From contig NZ_VJXX01000001.1 of NCBI RefSeq assembly GCF_009377195.2, positions 1,240,001 through 1,304,000 on the forward strand: a stretch of 64,000 bases of DNA. Direction: 5' to 3'. Below are positions 35,959 to 44,794 of this stretch, piece by piece (the stretch's first letter is position 1; every line of letters begins with the position of its first letter). The position numbers and the translations under genes are program-made. The notes under the pieces are model-generated. The model was not told where the DNA came from. It was given only the letters and a program-made list of their open reading frames with translations, and did not search any database. Source of the stretch: Arthrobacter bussei. Lineage in GTDB: Bacteria > Actinomycetota > Actinomycetes > Actinomycetales > Micrococcaceae.

Positions 35959-37089
35959 ATGAGCCCGATGATGCGCGCCGCGGTGCTGCGTACCGCCGAA
36001 CTGCCTGCCCCGTATGCACGGAGCAAGCCCCTCACGCTGGACCTGCTCCCCGTGCCCGCACCTCGCGCGGGTGAGGTCCGCGTGCGGATCGCCCGCGCCA
36101 GTCTCTGCCACTCGGACCTCTCGGTGATCAATGGGTCCCGGGTCCGCCCCCTGCCCATGGCCCTCGGCCACGAGGCGACCGGCGTCGTGGAGAGCGTGGG
36201 AGACGGCGTCGACGACGTCCGGCCCGGGGACCACGTGGTCCTCGTCTTCGTACCCGCCTGCGGCTCCTGCCGCGCCTGTTCGGCCGGGCGGCCGGCGCTC
36301 TGCTACCGCGGCGCCGAGGCCAACGGCAGTGGTGACCTGCTGCACGGTCCGGCCGTCCTGGCCACCGCCGACGGGGAGCGCATCAACCACCACCTCGGCG
36401 TCTCAGCGTTCGCCGACTACGCCGTCGTGGCCCGGGAGTCGCTGGTGGTGATCGACGACGACGTGCCGTTCGACATCGCCGCCATGTTCGGCTGCGCGGC
36501 ACTCACGGGCATCGGCGCCGTCCTGAACACGGCGGAGATGGCAGCGGGACAGTCCGTGGTCGTCTTCGGGCTGGGCGCCGTGGGCCTGATGGCGGTCATG
36601 GCCGCCGCGCAGATCGCGGGCACCACCGTGATCGCGATCGATCCCCTGCCATCCAAGCAGGAGCTCGGTCTCCGGTGCGGCGCGCAGCACGCTGGTGGTC
36701 CGGAGGACGCCGAGGACCTCGTGCGGCAGGCGACGGACGGCGGGGCCGACGTCGTCATCGAGGCCGTGGGCAGCGCCCGCGTGCTGGAGTCGGGGCTCCA
36801 ACTGCTCGCCCGCGGCGGTGCGCTCGTCTCCGTCGGACTGCCCCACCCTGATCAGGCGATCTCGACCCAGGCCCTGCAGTTCGCCGGCATGGGCCGGCGG
36901 CTGCTCGGCTCCTACATGGGGGACGCCGTCCCCGAGCGGGACATCCCCGCCTACCTCGACCTCTGGCGGCGCGGGAAGCTCCCCGTCGAACTCCTGCATA
37001 CCGACACACGGCCCCTGGCCGATCTCAACGAGAGCCTCGACGCCCTCGCCGAGGGCCGGGTGGTGCGGCGGATCTTCTCCTTCGACTGA
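35959..37089 (+). CDS. Zinc-dependent alcohol dehydrogenase (class III-like)
   Basis: A 376-residue medium-chain dehydrogenase. The catalytic zinc site is visible as SLCHSDLS and GHEATGVVESVG, and the structural site as CGSCRACSAGRPALC. The coenzyme motif is FGLGAVGLMAVMAAAQIAG. The long segment before the catalytic Cys and the class III-like pattern (LGSYMGD near residue 315) fit aryl- or class III alcohol dehydrogenases. GAGGGG precedes the ATG. The TerC gene is divergent; an aldo/keto reductase gene follows after 77 bases on the same strand but has its own promoter region. Confidence 0.9.
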   Translation: MSPMMRAAVLRTAELPAPYARSKPLTLDLLPVPAPRAGEVRVRIARASLCHSDLSVINGSRVRPLPMALGHEATGVVESVGDGVDDVRPGDHVVLVFVPACGSCRACSAGRPALCYRGAEANGSGDLLHGPAVLATADGERINHHLGVSAFADYAVVARESLVVIDDDVPFDIAAMFGCAALTGIGAVLNTAEMAAGQSVVVFGLGAVGLMAVMAAAQIAGTTVIAIDPLPSKQELGLRCGAQHAGGPEDAEDLVRQATDGGADVVIEAVGSARVLESGLQLLARGGALVSVGLPHPDQAISTQALQFAGMGRRLLGSYMGDAVPERDIPAYLDLWRRGKLPVELLHTDTRPLADLNESLDALAEGRVVRRIFSFD

Positions 37090-37101
37090 GGTTTTGTTGT
37101 C

Positions 37102-37113
37102 ATTGGCACCAAT
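37102..37113. promoter_or_regulatory. Inverted repeat ATTGGCACCAAT upstream of the aldo/keto reductase gene
   Basis: ATTGG and CCAAT flank a two-base centre, 54 bases before the ATG, next to a TTGTCA sequence that could act as a -35 element. It may be an operator for a small dimeric regulator. The regulator is unknown. Confidence 0.3.
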
Positions 37114-37166
37114 TCCTGAAGCGTGCTTACCTTGAGGGCAGCACGTCTATCCAAAGGAGAACGACA

Positions 37167-38030
37167 ATGCAGCAACGCACACTCGGCGGTACCAGTGTCA
37201 GCGCAGTCGGCCTGGGCGGCATGCCCATGTCCATCGAGGGTCGTCCCGACGAGGACCGCTCCATCCGCACCATCCACGCCGCCCTCGAGGCGGGCGTCAC
37301 CCTGATCGACACCGCGGATGCCTACCACCGCGACGCGAACGAGGTGGGCCACAACGAGTCCCTCATCGCCAAGGCCCTCTCGAGCTTCGGGTCGGGCGCC
37401 TCGGACGTGCTGGTCGCGACCAAGGGCGGGCACCTGCGCCCCGGTGATGGCTCGTGGACGCAGAACGGTCACCCGGACTACCTCAAGGAGGCCGCGAAGG
37501 CATCCCTGGCGAGGCTCGGTGGCGACGCGATCGACCTCTACCAGTTCCACCGCCCGGACACCGAGGTGCCCTACGAGGATTCCATCGGTGCCCTCAAGGA
37601 CCTGCTGGACGACGGCGTGATCCGCATGGCCGGCATCTCCAATGCGACGGTGGACCAGATCCGGAAGGCGAACCAGATCCTCGACGGGCGCCTCGTCTCG
37701 GTGCAGAACCAGTTCTCCCCCGCCTTCCGCTCCAGCGAGGACGAGCTGCGCTACTGCGGCGAGAACGGCATCGCCTTCCTCCCGTGGAGCCCCCTCGGCG
37801 GAATCCAGAAGGCCGGCGGGCTCGGTGAGACCTTCGCACCCTTCCAGGAGGCCGCGGACAAGCACGGGGTGAGCCCCCAGCAGGTCTGCCTGGCCTGGGA
37901 GCTGGCCCTCTCGCCGACCGTCATCCCCATCCCGGGCGCCTCGCGGCCGGAGAGCATCACCGACTCCGCGAAGGCCGCCGAGCTCCAGCTCTCGGACGAG
38001 GAGATCCAGGCGCTCTCCGCAGCCGTCTGA
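37167..38030 (+). CDS. Aldo/keto reductase
   Basis: A 287-residue NADPH-dependent TIM-barrel reductase. It starts MQQRTLGGTSVSAVGLGGM and has the catalytic tetrad Asp (TLIDTADAYH), Tyr (ADAYHRDAN), Lys (VATKGG) and His (FHRPDTEVP). It probably reduces carbonyl compounds. AAAGGAG lies 6 bases before the ATG, and a hairpin terminator follows, so it is a single-gene unit under its own promoter with a palindromic element. Confidence 0.9.
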   Translation: MQQRTLGGTSVSAVGLGGMPMSIEGRPDEDRSIRTIHAALEAGVTLIDTADAYHRDANEVGHNESLIAKALSSFGSGASDVLVATKGGHLRPGDGSWTQNGHPDYLKEAAKASLARLGGDAIDLYQFHRPDTEVPYEDSIGALKDLLDDGVIRMAGISNATVDQIRKANQILDGRLVSVQNQFSPAFRSSEDELRYCGENGIAFLPWSPLGGIQKAGGLGETFAPFQEAADKHGVSPQQVCLAWELALSPTVIPIPGASRPESITDSAKAAELQLSDEEIQALSAAV

Positions 38031-38052
38031 CCAGCCGTCACCCCGCACTCCA

Positions 38053-38087
38053 GAACGCCCTTCCCTCCCTCGGAGGGGAGGGCGTTC
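38053..38087 (+). terminator. Hairpin terminator after the aldo/keto reductase gene
   Basis: GAACGCCCTTCCCTCC (38053-38068) pairs with 38072-38087 across a three-base loop, with one G-T wobble, 23 bases after the stop. The remaining 155 bases to the cyclase gene hold no feature I can see. Confidence 0.8.
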
Positions 38088-38242
38088 CCCTACAGGCCGT
38101 CGGCGCTTCCCACGGGTCGGCAGTCCGCGTGTCCTGCCGGCGTTGCCCGCCCTACCGGGCATGCAAGGCCCGTGGTGCGCCCCGGCGGCCGTCGTCCGGC
38201 GCACTGCTGCGCGCCTGCCGGGAGGGTCGTGCGGCAGTGCGG

Positions 38243-38917
38243 TCAGGCATCAGGCTGCATCGCGACGGCGCGGACCGGTGATCCGTCGACGCCGGCCAGC
38301 GCCAGCGGGAAGACGGACACGAGGGGATGTGCCCAGTCCGCGGCGGCGAGGTTGGTCAGGTTCTCGAGGATCAGCCCGCCGGCCCCCTGGAACAGGGCAT
38401 GGAACGGCAGGGCGCCGTCGTTCCGCAGCGTGGAATCGGGGCTGAGGGTGTCGCTGCCCATCAGGGTGATCCCCTCGGCGAGAAGGCCCTCCGCGACATC
38501 GGCCGCGAGCACGGGGTGCTCGAGATAGCGCTGGGTCCCGAAGTGCCGGGACCAGCCCGTGCGGAACAGCACCATGGCCGGGGGCGCACCCTCGTCCGCC
38601 GCCCGCCGCACTGCACGGCCCACCTGCTGTCCGACGTCGGACCACGTGATCACCGCGTGCGACTCCCGTCCTTCGCAGTCCACGACGACGGCGATCCCCA
38701 CGAGGCGCGCGAGATCGATTTCGTCCACGGCGGCGGCCCCGGGCACGGAGTGGAGCGGTGCGTCGAGGTGCGTCCCGGTATGCGATCCGAGCCGGAGGGA
38801 CGCCACCTGGTAACCGTCCTCCCCCACCGTCGCCACGGTCTCCACCCTCACCTCGGGATCACCCGGGTAGACCTGCATGCCGGAACGGATGGAGTGGCTG
38901 ATGTCAACGATCCGCAT
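38243..38917 (-). CDS. Cyclase family protein (kynurenine formamidase/isatin hydrolase-like)
   Basis: A 224-residue metal-dependent hydrolase. It starts MRIVDISHSIRSGMQVYPGD and contains the signature HTGTHLDAPLHS, whose His and Asp residues bind the metal, then GSDTLSPDS. Family members open cyclic amides or remove N-formyl groups (kynurenine formamidase, isatin hydrolase, creatininase-like). The ATG lies inside the end of the NCS1 permease gene, an overlap of 14 bases, so both are translated from one transcript and a shared substrate is likely. Confidence 0.88.
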   Translation of the reverse strand: MRIVDISHSIRSGMQVYPGDPEVRVETVATVGEDGYQVASLRLGSHTGTHLDAPLHSVPGAAAVDEIDLARLVGIAVVVDCEGRESHAVITWSDVGQQVGRAVRRAADEGAPPAMVLFRTGWSRHFGTQRYLEHPVLAADVAEGLLAEGITLMGSDTLSPDSTLRNDGALPFHALFQGAGGLILENLTNLAAADWAHPLVSVFPLALAGVDGSPVRAVAMQPDA

Positions 38918-40316
38918 TGGTCCGCTCTGTCTCCGGCAGGTCGAGCAGATGGACGTGGGGATGCCTGGACCGGTCGATCCGCCCGCTGGCCGCAGCCCAC
39001 GCCAGGTAGAGGAGCGCGGAGAGGACGAACGTGGGGATCGTGGCTCCGATCGGGCTGGGCACCACGTAGGTCAGCAGCAGGGACGCACCCGCGCCGATCA
39101 CCCAGACCAGCACGGCAGCGAGGTTGACTCCGCCCGTGAACCAGTACGCTCCGCCCGTTCCACGGAGGATGTCACGACCGTAGTGACGCGATCGCACGAG
39201 GTAGTAGTCGACGATCATGATCGCGAACACCGGGATGAAGAGCGCACCGATCACGACCAGGAACGCCGTGAACCGGTCGAGCAGCGCGAGCCAGGTGGAG
39301 CCGAGGATCGAGATCACGCCGAGGACGATCGCCGTGGGCAGGAAGGTGATGCGGCGCGAGGGCACCATGTTCACCACCGAGGCCACCATGCCGTAGACCA
39401 CCATGGTGTTCGTCGCCATGACGGACAGGAAGATCACGACGGCGAGCGGGGCGCCGAACGCGGCGACGATCACGGTGGGATCGAACGGCAGTGCCTCGCC
39501 GCCGTCGAGCACCACGTAGCCGATGGCGGTGGCTCCGAGCGTCATGGCGAGCACCGTGGACAGCATGTACCCGACACCGGAGCCGATCATCCCGGCGGCC
39601 TGGGTACGAGCGAGTCGGTTGAACTCGGCGGACAGGACGGTCCACGAGATGGCCGTGGCGATGACGACGTCGAGCGCCGCGACGGGTGTCCAGCCGGCCT
39701 CGACGTCCTGCGGGATCGCCGCGAATTCGGCAGGCCCGTGCGCGAGGAAAGCCGCAACGAAGATGTAGGCCATGAAGGCGAGGATCACGAGGGCCAGCCA
39801 CGGTTCGACCCGGGCGATCCCCGTGTGACCGAAGATCGCCAGGCACACGACGAGGAGCTGGCAGAGCACGGAGAACAGGACCGGACTCGAGAATCCGGTG
39901 GCCTGTTCCACGAGGAAGTTCACGGTGACGCCCGCGAGCATCGCCTGCACCCAGCTCCAGCCCATGAGCGTCACGACGTTCGCCGCGACCGGAAGGAAGG
40001 ACCCGCGGAGTCCGAAGGAGCCCTTGGTCAGGGACATGGTGGGCAGACCCGTTCGCGTCCCCATGTTGCCGACCAGCACGAGGACGGAGCCGCCGATCAG
40101 CGTGCCCAGGACGATCATGCCCACGGCAAGGCCCCAGCTGATGCCTGGCACGAACAGCGTTCCCGTCAGCAGGGTCGTGACGACGAGGTTCGCCGCCAGC
40201 CAGATCATCCCCATGCGCGCGGTTCCGAGGGTGCCGCGGAGGGGACCGTAGCCGTCGGAGTTCTTGTCGAGGTGGTGCGACAGGCGCCGGTAGGCGGAGC
40301 TGGTGGTGTCGGTCAT
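38904..40316 (-). CDS. NCS1 family nucleobase/hydantoin-type transporter (cytosine permease family)
   Basis: A 470-residue inner-membrane transporter of the purine-cytosine permease family with about 12 helices. Motifs are SFGLRGSFLPVAANVVTLMG, MLAGVTVNFLVEQATGF and PVFAIMIVDYYLVRSRHYG. NCS1 proteins import cytosine, hydantoins, allantoin or thiamine-like molecules with sodium or protons. It sits between a SnoaL-like gene (4-base overlap) and a cyclase gene (14-base overlap), suggesting import and hydrolysis of a cyclic nitrogen compound. GAGGAG lies before the ATG. The precise ligand is not inferable. Confidence 0.88.
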   Translation of the reverse strand: MTDTTSSAYRRLSHHLDKNSDGYGPLRGTLGTARMGMIWLAANLVVTTLLTGTLFVPGISWGLAVGMIVLGTLIGGSVLVLVGNMGTRTGLPTMSLTKGSFGLRGSFLPVAANVVTLMGWSWVQAMLAGVTVNFLVEQATGFSSPVLFSVLCQLLVVCLAIFGHTGIARVEPWLALVILAFMAYIFVAAFLAHGPAEFAAIPQDVEAGWTPVAALDVVIATAISWTVLSAEFNRLARTQAAGMIGSGVGYMLSTVLAMTLGATAIGYVVLDGGEALPFDPTVIVAAFGAPLAVVIFLSVMATNTMVVYGMVASVVNMVPSRRITFLPTAIVLGVISILGSTWLALLDRFTAFLVVIGALFIPVFAIMIVDYYLVRSRHYGRDILRGTGGAYWFTGGVNLAAVLVWVIGAGASLLLTYVVPSPIGATIPTFVLSALLYLAWAAASGRIDRSRHPHVHLLDLPETERTNADR

Positions 40317-40735
40317 GATGCGCTCTCCTCAGGGGCATCGGCGGGAACGGGGCTCAGGTGTTCGTGGACGGCACGGAGGGTGGTCCCGGAGCGGCGGAAC
40401 ACGATCGTCTCGCGTTCCCGGGTGGTGTCGGAGACACCGCCGACGGCCGTGGTGGTCGTGACGTCGTGGGTGAACACGGCCGTATCGCCGAGGAGCTGCA
40501 CCCGCGGGTTGCTGCTGATGCATTCCGTCACGCGCCAGCCGTCCGCGAGCCAGCCGGCCCAGAGCTGCTCATAGGCCGCCCTGCTGTCCAGCCGCCGGGA
40601 CTCCGTGTGGAACACGAAGGTCGCATCCTCCGTGAAGGACCCGAAGTAGGCACGGGTGTCGGTGGCCCGGAAGGCATCGACCAGGGCGGTCGCCGCAGCG
40701 AGGACGTCCTCGTCAGTCAGGTTCTCGTTCGGCAT
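40313..40735 (-). CDS. SnoaL/NTF2-like protein
   Basis: A 140-residue NTF2-fold protein: the first helix ALVDAFRATDTRAYFGSFTED with the pocket strands (ATFVFHTESRRLDSRAAYEQL, HDVTTTTAVGGV) fit the SnoaL family. Such proteins act as isomerases, hydrolases or ligand-binding subunits. The ATG at 40735 follows AAGAGG with a 5-base gap. It is the first gene of a three-gene unit with the NCS1 permease (ATGA overlap) and cyclase. Two direct repeats of TTGTTGTCC lie 20-50 bases upstream and could be an operator pair. Confidence 0.82.
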   Translation of the reverse strand: MPNENLTDEDVLAAATALVDAFRATDTRAYFGSFTEDATFVFHTESRRLDSRAAYEQLWAGWLADGWRVTECISSNPRVQLLGDTAVFTHDVTTTTAVGGVSDTTRERETIVFRRSGTTLRAVHEHLSPVPADAPEESAS

Positions 40736-40754
40736 ACAGGCCTCTTCCGTCCTC

Positions 40755-40784
40755 TTGTTGTCCACCAGTGAACCTTTGTTGTCC
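40755..40784. promoter_or_regulatory. Direct repeats TTGTTGTCC, 21 bp apart
   Basis: TTGTTGTCC occurs at 40755-40763 and 40776-40784, exactly 21 bp apart, two turns of DNA, upstream of the SnoaL/NCS1/cyclase operon. A regulator binding both sites on the same face of the helix is plausible. No regulator gene is adjacent. Confidence 0.4.
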
Positions 40785-40929
40785 GGAGATCATCGGTGAC
40801 GTTCACCACGAATGTCAACGGAAGACCGTCCAGGACCCGCGGGGGAAGGGAGCGAGGGCGGGTGCGGCGCCCGGAGTCCGTGCGGCCCGATCGGACGCGC
40901 CCGCAGGCCGGCGTTGCTAGGGTGGCAGC

Positions 40930-41634
40930 ATGTCCCCCCACCCCGTAGCCCTCATCACCGGCGCCTCCCGCGGCATCGGCCGCGCCATCGCCGACGAGCT
41001 CGGCTCCACGCACCACCTCCTCCTCGGCGGCCGTGACCTCTCGGCGCTCGCCGAGCTCTCGTCGTCGTTCCCGTCCGCCGAACCCTTCGCGGCAGAGCTG
41101 CGCGACGCCGGTCAGGTGGCCGCCGCTGTGGCGGGCATCCCCCGGCTGGAAGTCCTCGTGCACTCCGCGGGAGTGCTCAGGATGGGTTCCGTCGCCGAAC
41201 TGTCCGACGACGCCTGGCGCGAGAGCTTCGAGGTGAACGTGTTCGCGGTGGCATCGCTGACACGCGCGCTCCTGCCGGCGCTGCGCAGCGCGCGTGGCCA
41301 GGTGATCGCGATCAACAGCGGGTCGGGCTACTCCTCCGGCGCGGGCTCCTCGGTGTACAGCGGCACGAAGTTCGCGCTGCGTGCCCTCACCGACGCGCTG
41401 CGCGACGAGGAGCGGGCGCACGGCGTGAGGGTGAGTTCCATCCATCCCGGCCGCGTCGCCACGGACATGCAGGAGGAGCTGCATGCCTGGGAGGGCAAGG
41501 ACTACCGTCCCGAGGCCTGGATCCAGCCCGGCCAGGTCGCGAGAGCAGTGCGGCTCGCCGTCGATGCGACACCCGAATCGACCATCGAGACGCTGAGTAT
41601 CCGCCCGTCGGGCATCACGCTCGAGGGCGGCTGA
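40930..41634 (+). CDS. Short-chain dehydrogenase/reductase
   Basis: A 234-residue classical SDR. The cofactor motif is TGASRGIG, the active-site set is INSGSGYSSG and YSGTK (Ser, Tyr, Lys), and the C-terminal substrate loop is variable. It probably uses NAD(P)H to reduce a carbonyl. It is divergent from the SnoaL operon and convergent with the next SDR gene. No RBS of full strength is visible; GGGTGG lies near the ATG. Confidence 0.88.
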   Translation: MSPHPVALITGASRGIGRAIADELGSTHHLLLGGRDLSALAELSSSFPSAEPFAAELRDAGQVAAAVAGIPRLEVLVHSAGVLRMGSVAELSDDAWRESFEVNVFAVASLTRALLPALRSARGQVIAINSGSGYSSGAGSSVYSGTKFALRALTDALRDEERAHGVRVSSIHPGRVATDMQEELHAWEGKDYRPEAWIQPGQVARAVRLAVDATPESTIETLSIRPSGITLEGG

Positions 41635-41692
41635 CGCCTCCTCCCACCAGCTCCGAGCGTCCGGTTGCCGTCCTTCCTCCTCCTCCTCCTCC

Positions 41693-42574
41693 CTAAGGGC
41701 GTGGGAAGGGATCGGGGAACCCGGGCGTGGGCGGTCCCGTGATCGCGCTCCGGTTCGAGACCGGCCGATGACCCTCCTCGTCCTCCACCCCGTACGCGGC
41801 TGCCACTTCCGCGGCCACCAGCGGAAGGCCGGTGAGCCGCATGACGTCGGGATCCGCGGCCAGGGCGGCGGCGGCGCGACCGACGAAGCGAGGGGTCTCC
41901 CGATTCTGCTCGTGCTCGAAGTACTGGATGTTGGCGAGGACACTCTCCGTGAGGACCAGCCCGGGATACAGCGCCACCGACACCACCCCGTGATCCCTGA
42001 GGTCGACCGCCATGTCCGCCGCCAACCGATCGATGGCCGCATGTGCCACGCCGTAGGCCACCGGGGGGACGAAGACCTGCCCGGCGAACGAGGACAGGGT
42101 GATGATCAGGCCCGTGCCGCGGGCCACCATCATGGGGGCGGCGAAGGACGAGGCCACGTAGTGCGCCCGTAGCCCCACCCGGTGCATGGCGTCCCACAGG
42201 TCGAGCGGTTGCTCCCAGAAGGGGCCCGGGTTGACGGGGCTTCCGTCGGTGAACCGCTCGTATCCGCCCCAGGCGCTGTTGACCAACACGTCCAGACGAC
42301 CCTGCTCGGCGCCGATGCGTGCGATCGCGGTCTCGATCTGGGCGTCGTCCCGGACGTCGAGAGGGAGGGGGACCCCTGTTCCGCCGGCCTCTGTCACGAG
42401 CCGGGCGGTCTCGGTGATCGTACCGGGCAGCCGGGACGGCGCGGTGCCGTCCACGGTCGTCCGTCCACCGACGTAGACCGTTGCACCGGCCTCGCCGAAA
42501 GCGTGGGCGATCCCACGGCCCACACCGCGGCTGGCTCCGGTCACGAACACGACCTGCTGCTGGACGGGAGTCAT
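41693..42574 (-). CDS. Short-chain dehydrogenase/reductase with altered active site
   Basis: A 293-residue SDR. The cofactor motif TGASRGVGRGIAHAFGEAG and the dinucleotide-binding segment (VYVGGRTTVD) are intact. In the active site the usual Tyr-x-x-x-Lys is replaced by YGVAH: the sequence reads Tyr-Gly-Val-Ala-His, so the catalytic Lys is a His. This could weaken or change the reaction. It is otherwise full-length. The ATG at 42574 follows GGAAGCAGG; a TTG just before it is possible. It is a single gene on the minus strand. Confidence 0.82.
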   Translation of the reverse strand: MTPVQQQVVFVTGASRGVGRGIAHAFGEAGATVYVGGRTTVDGTAPSRLPGTITETARLVTEAGGTGVPLPLDVRDDAQIETAIARIGAEQGRLDVLVNSAWGGYERFTDGSPVNPGPFWEQPLDLWDAMHRVGLRAHYVASSFAAPMMVARGTGLIITLSSFAGQVFVPPVAYGVAHAAIDRLAADMAVDLRDHGVVSVALYPGLVLTESVLANIQYFEHEQNRETPRFVGRAAAALAADPDVMRLTGLPLVAAEVAAAYGVEDEEGHRPVSNRSAITGPPTPGFPDPFPRP

Positions 42575-42749
42575 CAACCTGCTTCCGGCTCTGTCATCAG
42601 GCCGCTCGGTGCGGGCCTCGCACCATGATGCCGCTTCGGCACCCCGTCACCGAGCACTCCCGAGGTGGCAGCGGGGTGATCGCTCCGGTGACGTCGGGCG
42701 CCGCCCGGGCAGGAGGAGCCATGAGGTCGACGGCGACCGACCGGTGGCG

Positions 42750-43544
42750 TCACGCGGCGGGCACGACGCGCGGCCTGCCGAACTGCGTCTGCACGCCGGG
42801 CGAGAAGAGCACCGATTCCGGCTGCCCCTGGACGCGGATCCCCGCGGCTCCCAGCAATCCGTCATCGAGCGCCGTGAGCGTCACGGGGTGCAGGGGCCAG
42901 GGGGTGTGTGTGTTGGGGATGTACAGCGTGCGGCCGGCCAGGGTGCTGTGCAGGCCGAAGCGCGCCGTCAGTTCGAGGGACAGGCGGTCCGCCGCCGTCC
43001 GCGAGACATCCGGCCGGACGGCGAACCGGGACTCGGCCTGCCGTCGGAAGCGGACGACGTCGTACCCGTACTCCCGCTGGTCGCCGCTCCCGCGCTGGAC
43101 GGGCGAGCACCTCGACCAGACGTACGGGATGCCGCCGGCCCGGGCGGCGAGGACCACGGCCAGGCGCGACGCGTCGAGGGTCACGAACACCACCCCGCGC
43201 GTGCCGTCCGGGCCGCGCGAGTAGAGCCGGACGTTGATCTCGGTGAACGAACCGAAGTACGGGACCGGCAGCCCCTGGCCCAGTCCCGCACCGATCATCC
43301 GGAAACCGATGAGTCCCACCCACGACGAGCCGTCGACCTCGTCCGGCACCACACCGGGCGGCATGTACCGCATCACCTCGGCCGCGGCGACCCGCCAATG
43401 CAGGAACACGGCGTCCGCCCAGAACTGGTCCATGATGACCGGCCGGGGCAGCGCGGGCACGAGCTGCCAGTCGTCCTGCCGCCCGCCACCGGGCTGTGCC
43501 GTCGTATCCGATCGCGCGGCGTCGTCCTCTGGTCCACCGGTCAT
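42750..43544 (-). CDS. DUF2071 (YqjF-like) family protein
   Basis: A 264-residue protein of the YqjF/DUF2071 family: RPVIMDQFWADAVFLHWRV, MPPGVVPDEVDGSSWVGLIG and PYFGSFTEINVRLYSRG are the conserved blocks. Function is unknown; the fold resembles acetoacetate-decarboxylase-like beta-barrels. The ATG overlaps the stop of the GH26 lipoprotein gene by 4 bases (ATGA), and GGGGAG is upstream, so it is co-translated with that gene, an odd partner. Confidence 0.85.
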   Translation of the reverse strand: MTGGPEDDAARSDTTAQPGGGRQDDWQLVPALPRPVIMDQFWADAVFLHWRVAAAEVMRYMPPGVVPDEVDGSSWVGLIGFRMIGAGLGQGLPVPYFGSFTEINVRLYSRGPDGTRGVVFVTLDASRLAVVLAARAGGIPYVWSRCSPVQRGSGDQREYGYDVVRFRRQAESRFAVRPDVSRTAADRLSLELTARFGLHSTLAGRTLYIPNTHTPWPLHPVTLTALDDGLLGAAGIRVQGQPESVLFSPGVQTQFGRPRVVPAA

Positions 43545-44704
43545 GAGATCTGCTCCCCGCAGTCGTCGGGCTCGTCCGCGAAGAGGTACCACTCGGGCAT
43601 CGCCGCGGTGAATTCGGCACGGACCGTGGCGTCCTCGACGACGGTCCAGTCCACGGCGGAGCCCACCTCGGGCTCCACCTTGTTCCACTCGAACCAGTTC
43701 ACCATCTTCAGCTGCGGGAACCGCTCGTGCACCGCCGGGTCGAAGACCTGCTCCCACCAGGCGCGCTTGATGTTGATGGTCCGCAGGTCCCCGATCCCGT
43801 CCGTGACGAGGGCCGCTGTCTCGGGGATGGCGACGGGCTTGCCGTGCCGCACCCCGTAGTCGGCGTAGAAGTCGGGGAGCATCGAATCGTCCCCGTTCTT
43901 CCCGTCGTAGGCGCCGGTGAGCTGCTCCACGAACTTGCCGTCCTCGGGCATCTCGCTCTCACCCCAGGGGTAGGTGCTCCCCCAGTGGTACAGGGACATG
44001 CCCACCCAGTCGACGGCGTCGTCGCCGGGATAGTAGGGCGCGTAGGGCTCGTCGTCACTCGTGATCACGCCGTCACCCGTGGTGTCGAGAGCAGCGAAGC
44101 CGGCCGTGCCGGGACGTGCCTCGTGGGCGCCGCCCGCGAACGGGTAGCCGCCGGCATAGTTCGGAGCCCACATCATCGCCGAGCCCGGAGCCCGGCCGTG
44201 CACGGCGTCCGACACCCGGCGGAACGCATCGATGTACTCGGCGGGCTGCTGCCCCCACGGGTACCACGAGCCGTTCATCTCGTGGGCGAAGCGCACGATC
44301 ACCGGCACGCCGCTGGTGTTGAAGCCCGCCAGCATCGCGGCGAGCTCGTCGGCGCGCTCCGCCGTCACGGCCGCGAGACCCTGCTGCGGCTCGAGGGTCA
44401 GCAGGAGTGTCCCGCCCTCCTGACGCAGCTGTTCGGCCGCGGCGGCGATGAGGGCCGGATCCTCGGCGGCGAAGGGGAAGTCGGCGAAGGACACGGCGAC
44501 GGCGGGCCGGCTCCCCAGTTTCCCGGCGTACTCGGCGAGGGTCTCCTTCCCCCACTCGAGGTTCACGCCCATGAGGGTGCCCACCTCCGGCGCGAGGTCG
44601 CGTCCGTCGATGGGCGGGCACGGCCTGGCCGTGGGGTTGATGTTGCAGGCGCAGAGGGACAGGAGGAGCAGTGCGGTGAGCACGCGCGCGAGGGTTGAGA
44701 CCAC
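43541..44704 (-). CDS. GH26 family glycosidase-like lipoprotein
   Basis: A 387-residue extracellular lipoprotein with a signal peptide ending in LLLLSLCAC. The GH26-like TIM barrel shows the acid/base Glu in RFAHEMNGSWYPWG, the nucleophile Glu in VAIPETAALV and the segment DWVGMSLYHWGS. GH26 enzymes are mainly beta-mannanases and related endoglycosidases. A stretch with DTTGDGVITSDDE resembles a calcium-binding loop. The GTG start has a weak ribosome site. It lies between a Spl-like gene upstream and DUF2071, which it overlaps by 4 bases. Confidence 0.82.
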   Translation of the reverse strand: MVSTLARVLTALLLLSLCACNINPTARPCPPIDGRDLAPEVGTLMGVNLEWGKETLAEYAGKLGSRPAVAVSFADFPFAAEDPALIAAAAEQLRQEGGTLLLTLEPQQGLAAVTAERADELAAMLAGFNTSGVPVIVRFAHEMNGSWYPWGQQPAEYIDAFRRVSDAVHGRAPGSAMMWAPNYAGGYPFAGGAHEARPGTAGFAALDTTGDGVITSDDEPYAPYYPGDDAVDWVGMSLYHWGSTYPWGESEMPEDGKFVEQLTGAYDGKNGDDSMLPDFYADYGVRHGKPVAIPETAALVTDGIGDLRTINIKRAWWEQVFDPAVHERFPQLKMVNWFEWNKVEPEVGSAVDWTVVEDATVRAEFTAAMPEWYLFADEPDDCGEQIS

Positions 44705-44794
44705 CCGGCCAATCTACAGCGGTGCATCTGCGCTCCCGGCCCGGTCCCGGCGCGCCCGCGACGGCAGGATCGCCGGGCGACGGAAGCAGTGGCT

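Noticed and set aside
38877-40574. A plus-strand frame of 565 codons opposite the NCS1 permease gene
   Set aside because: It reads as the antisense of membrane helices (Asp/Glu/His-rich) with no recognisable domain.
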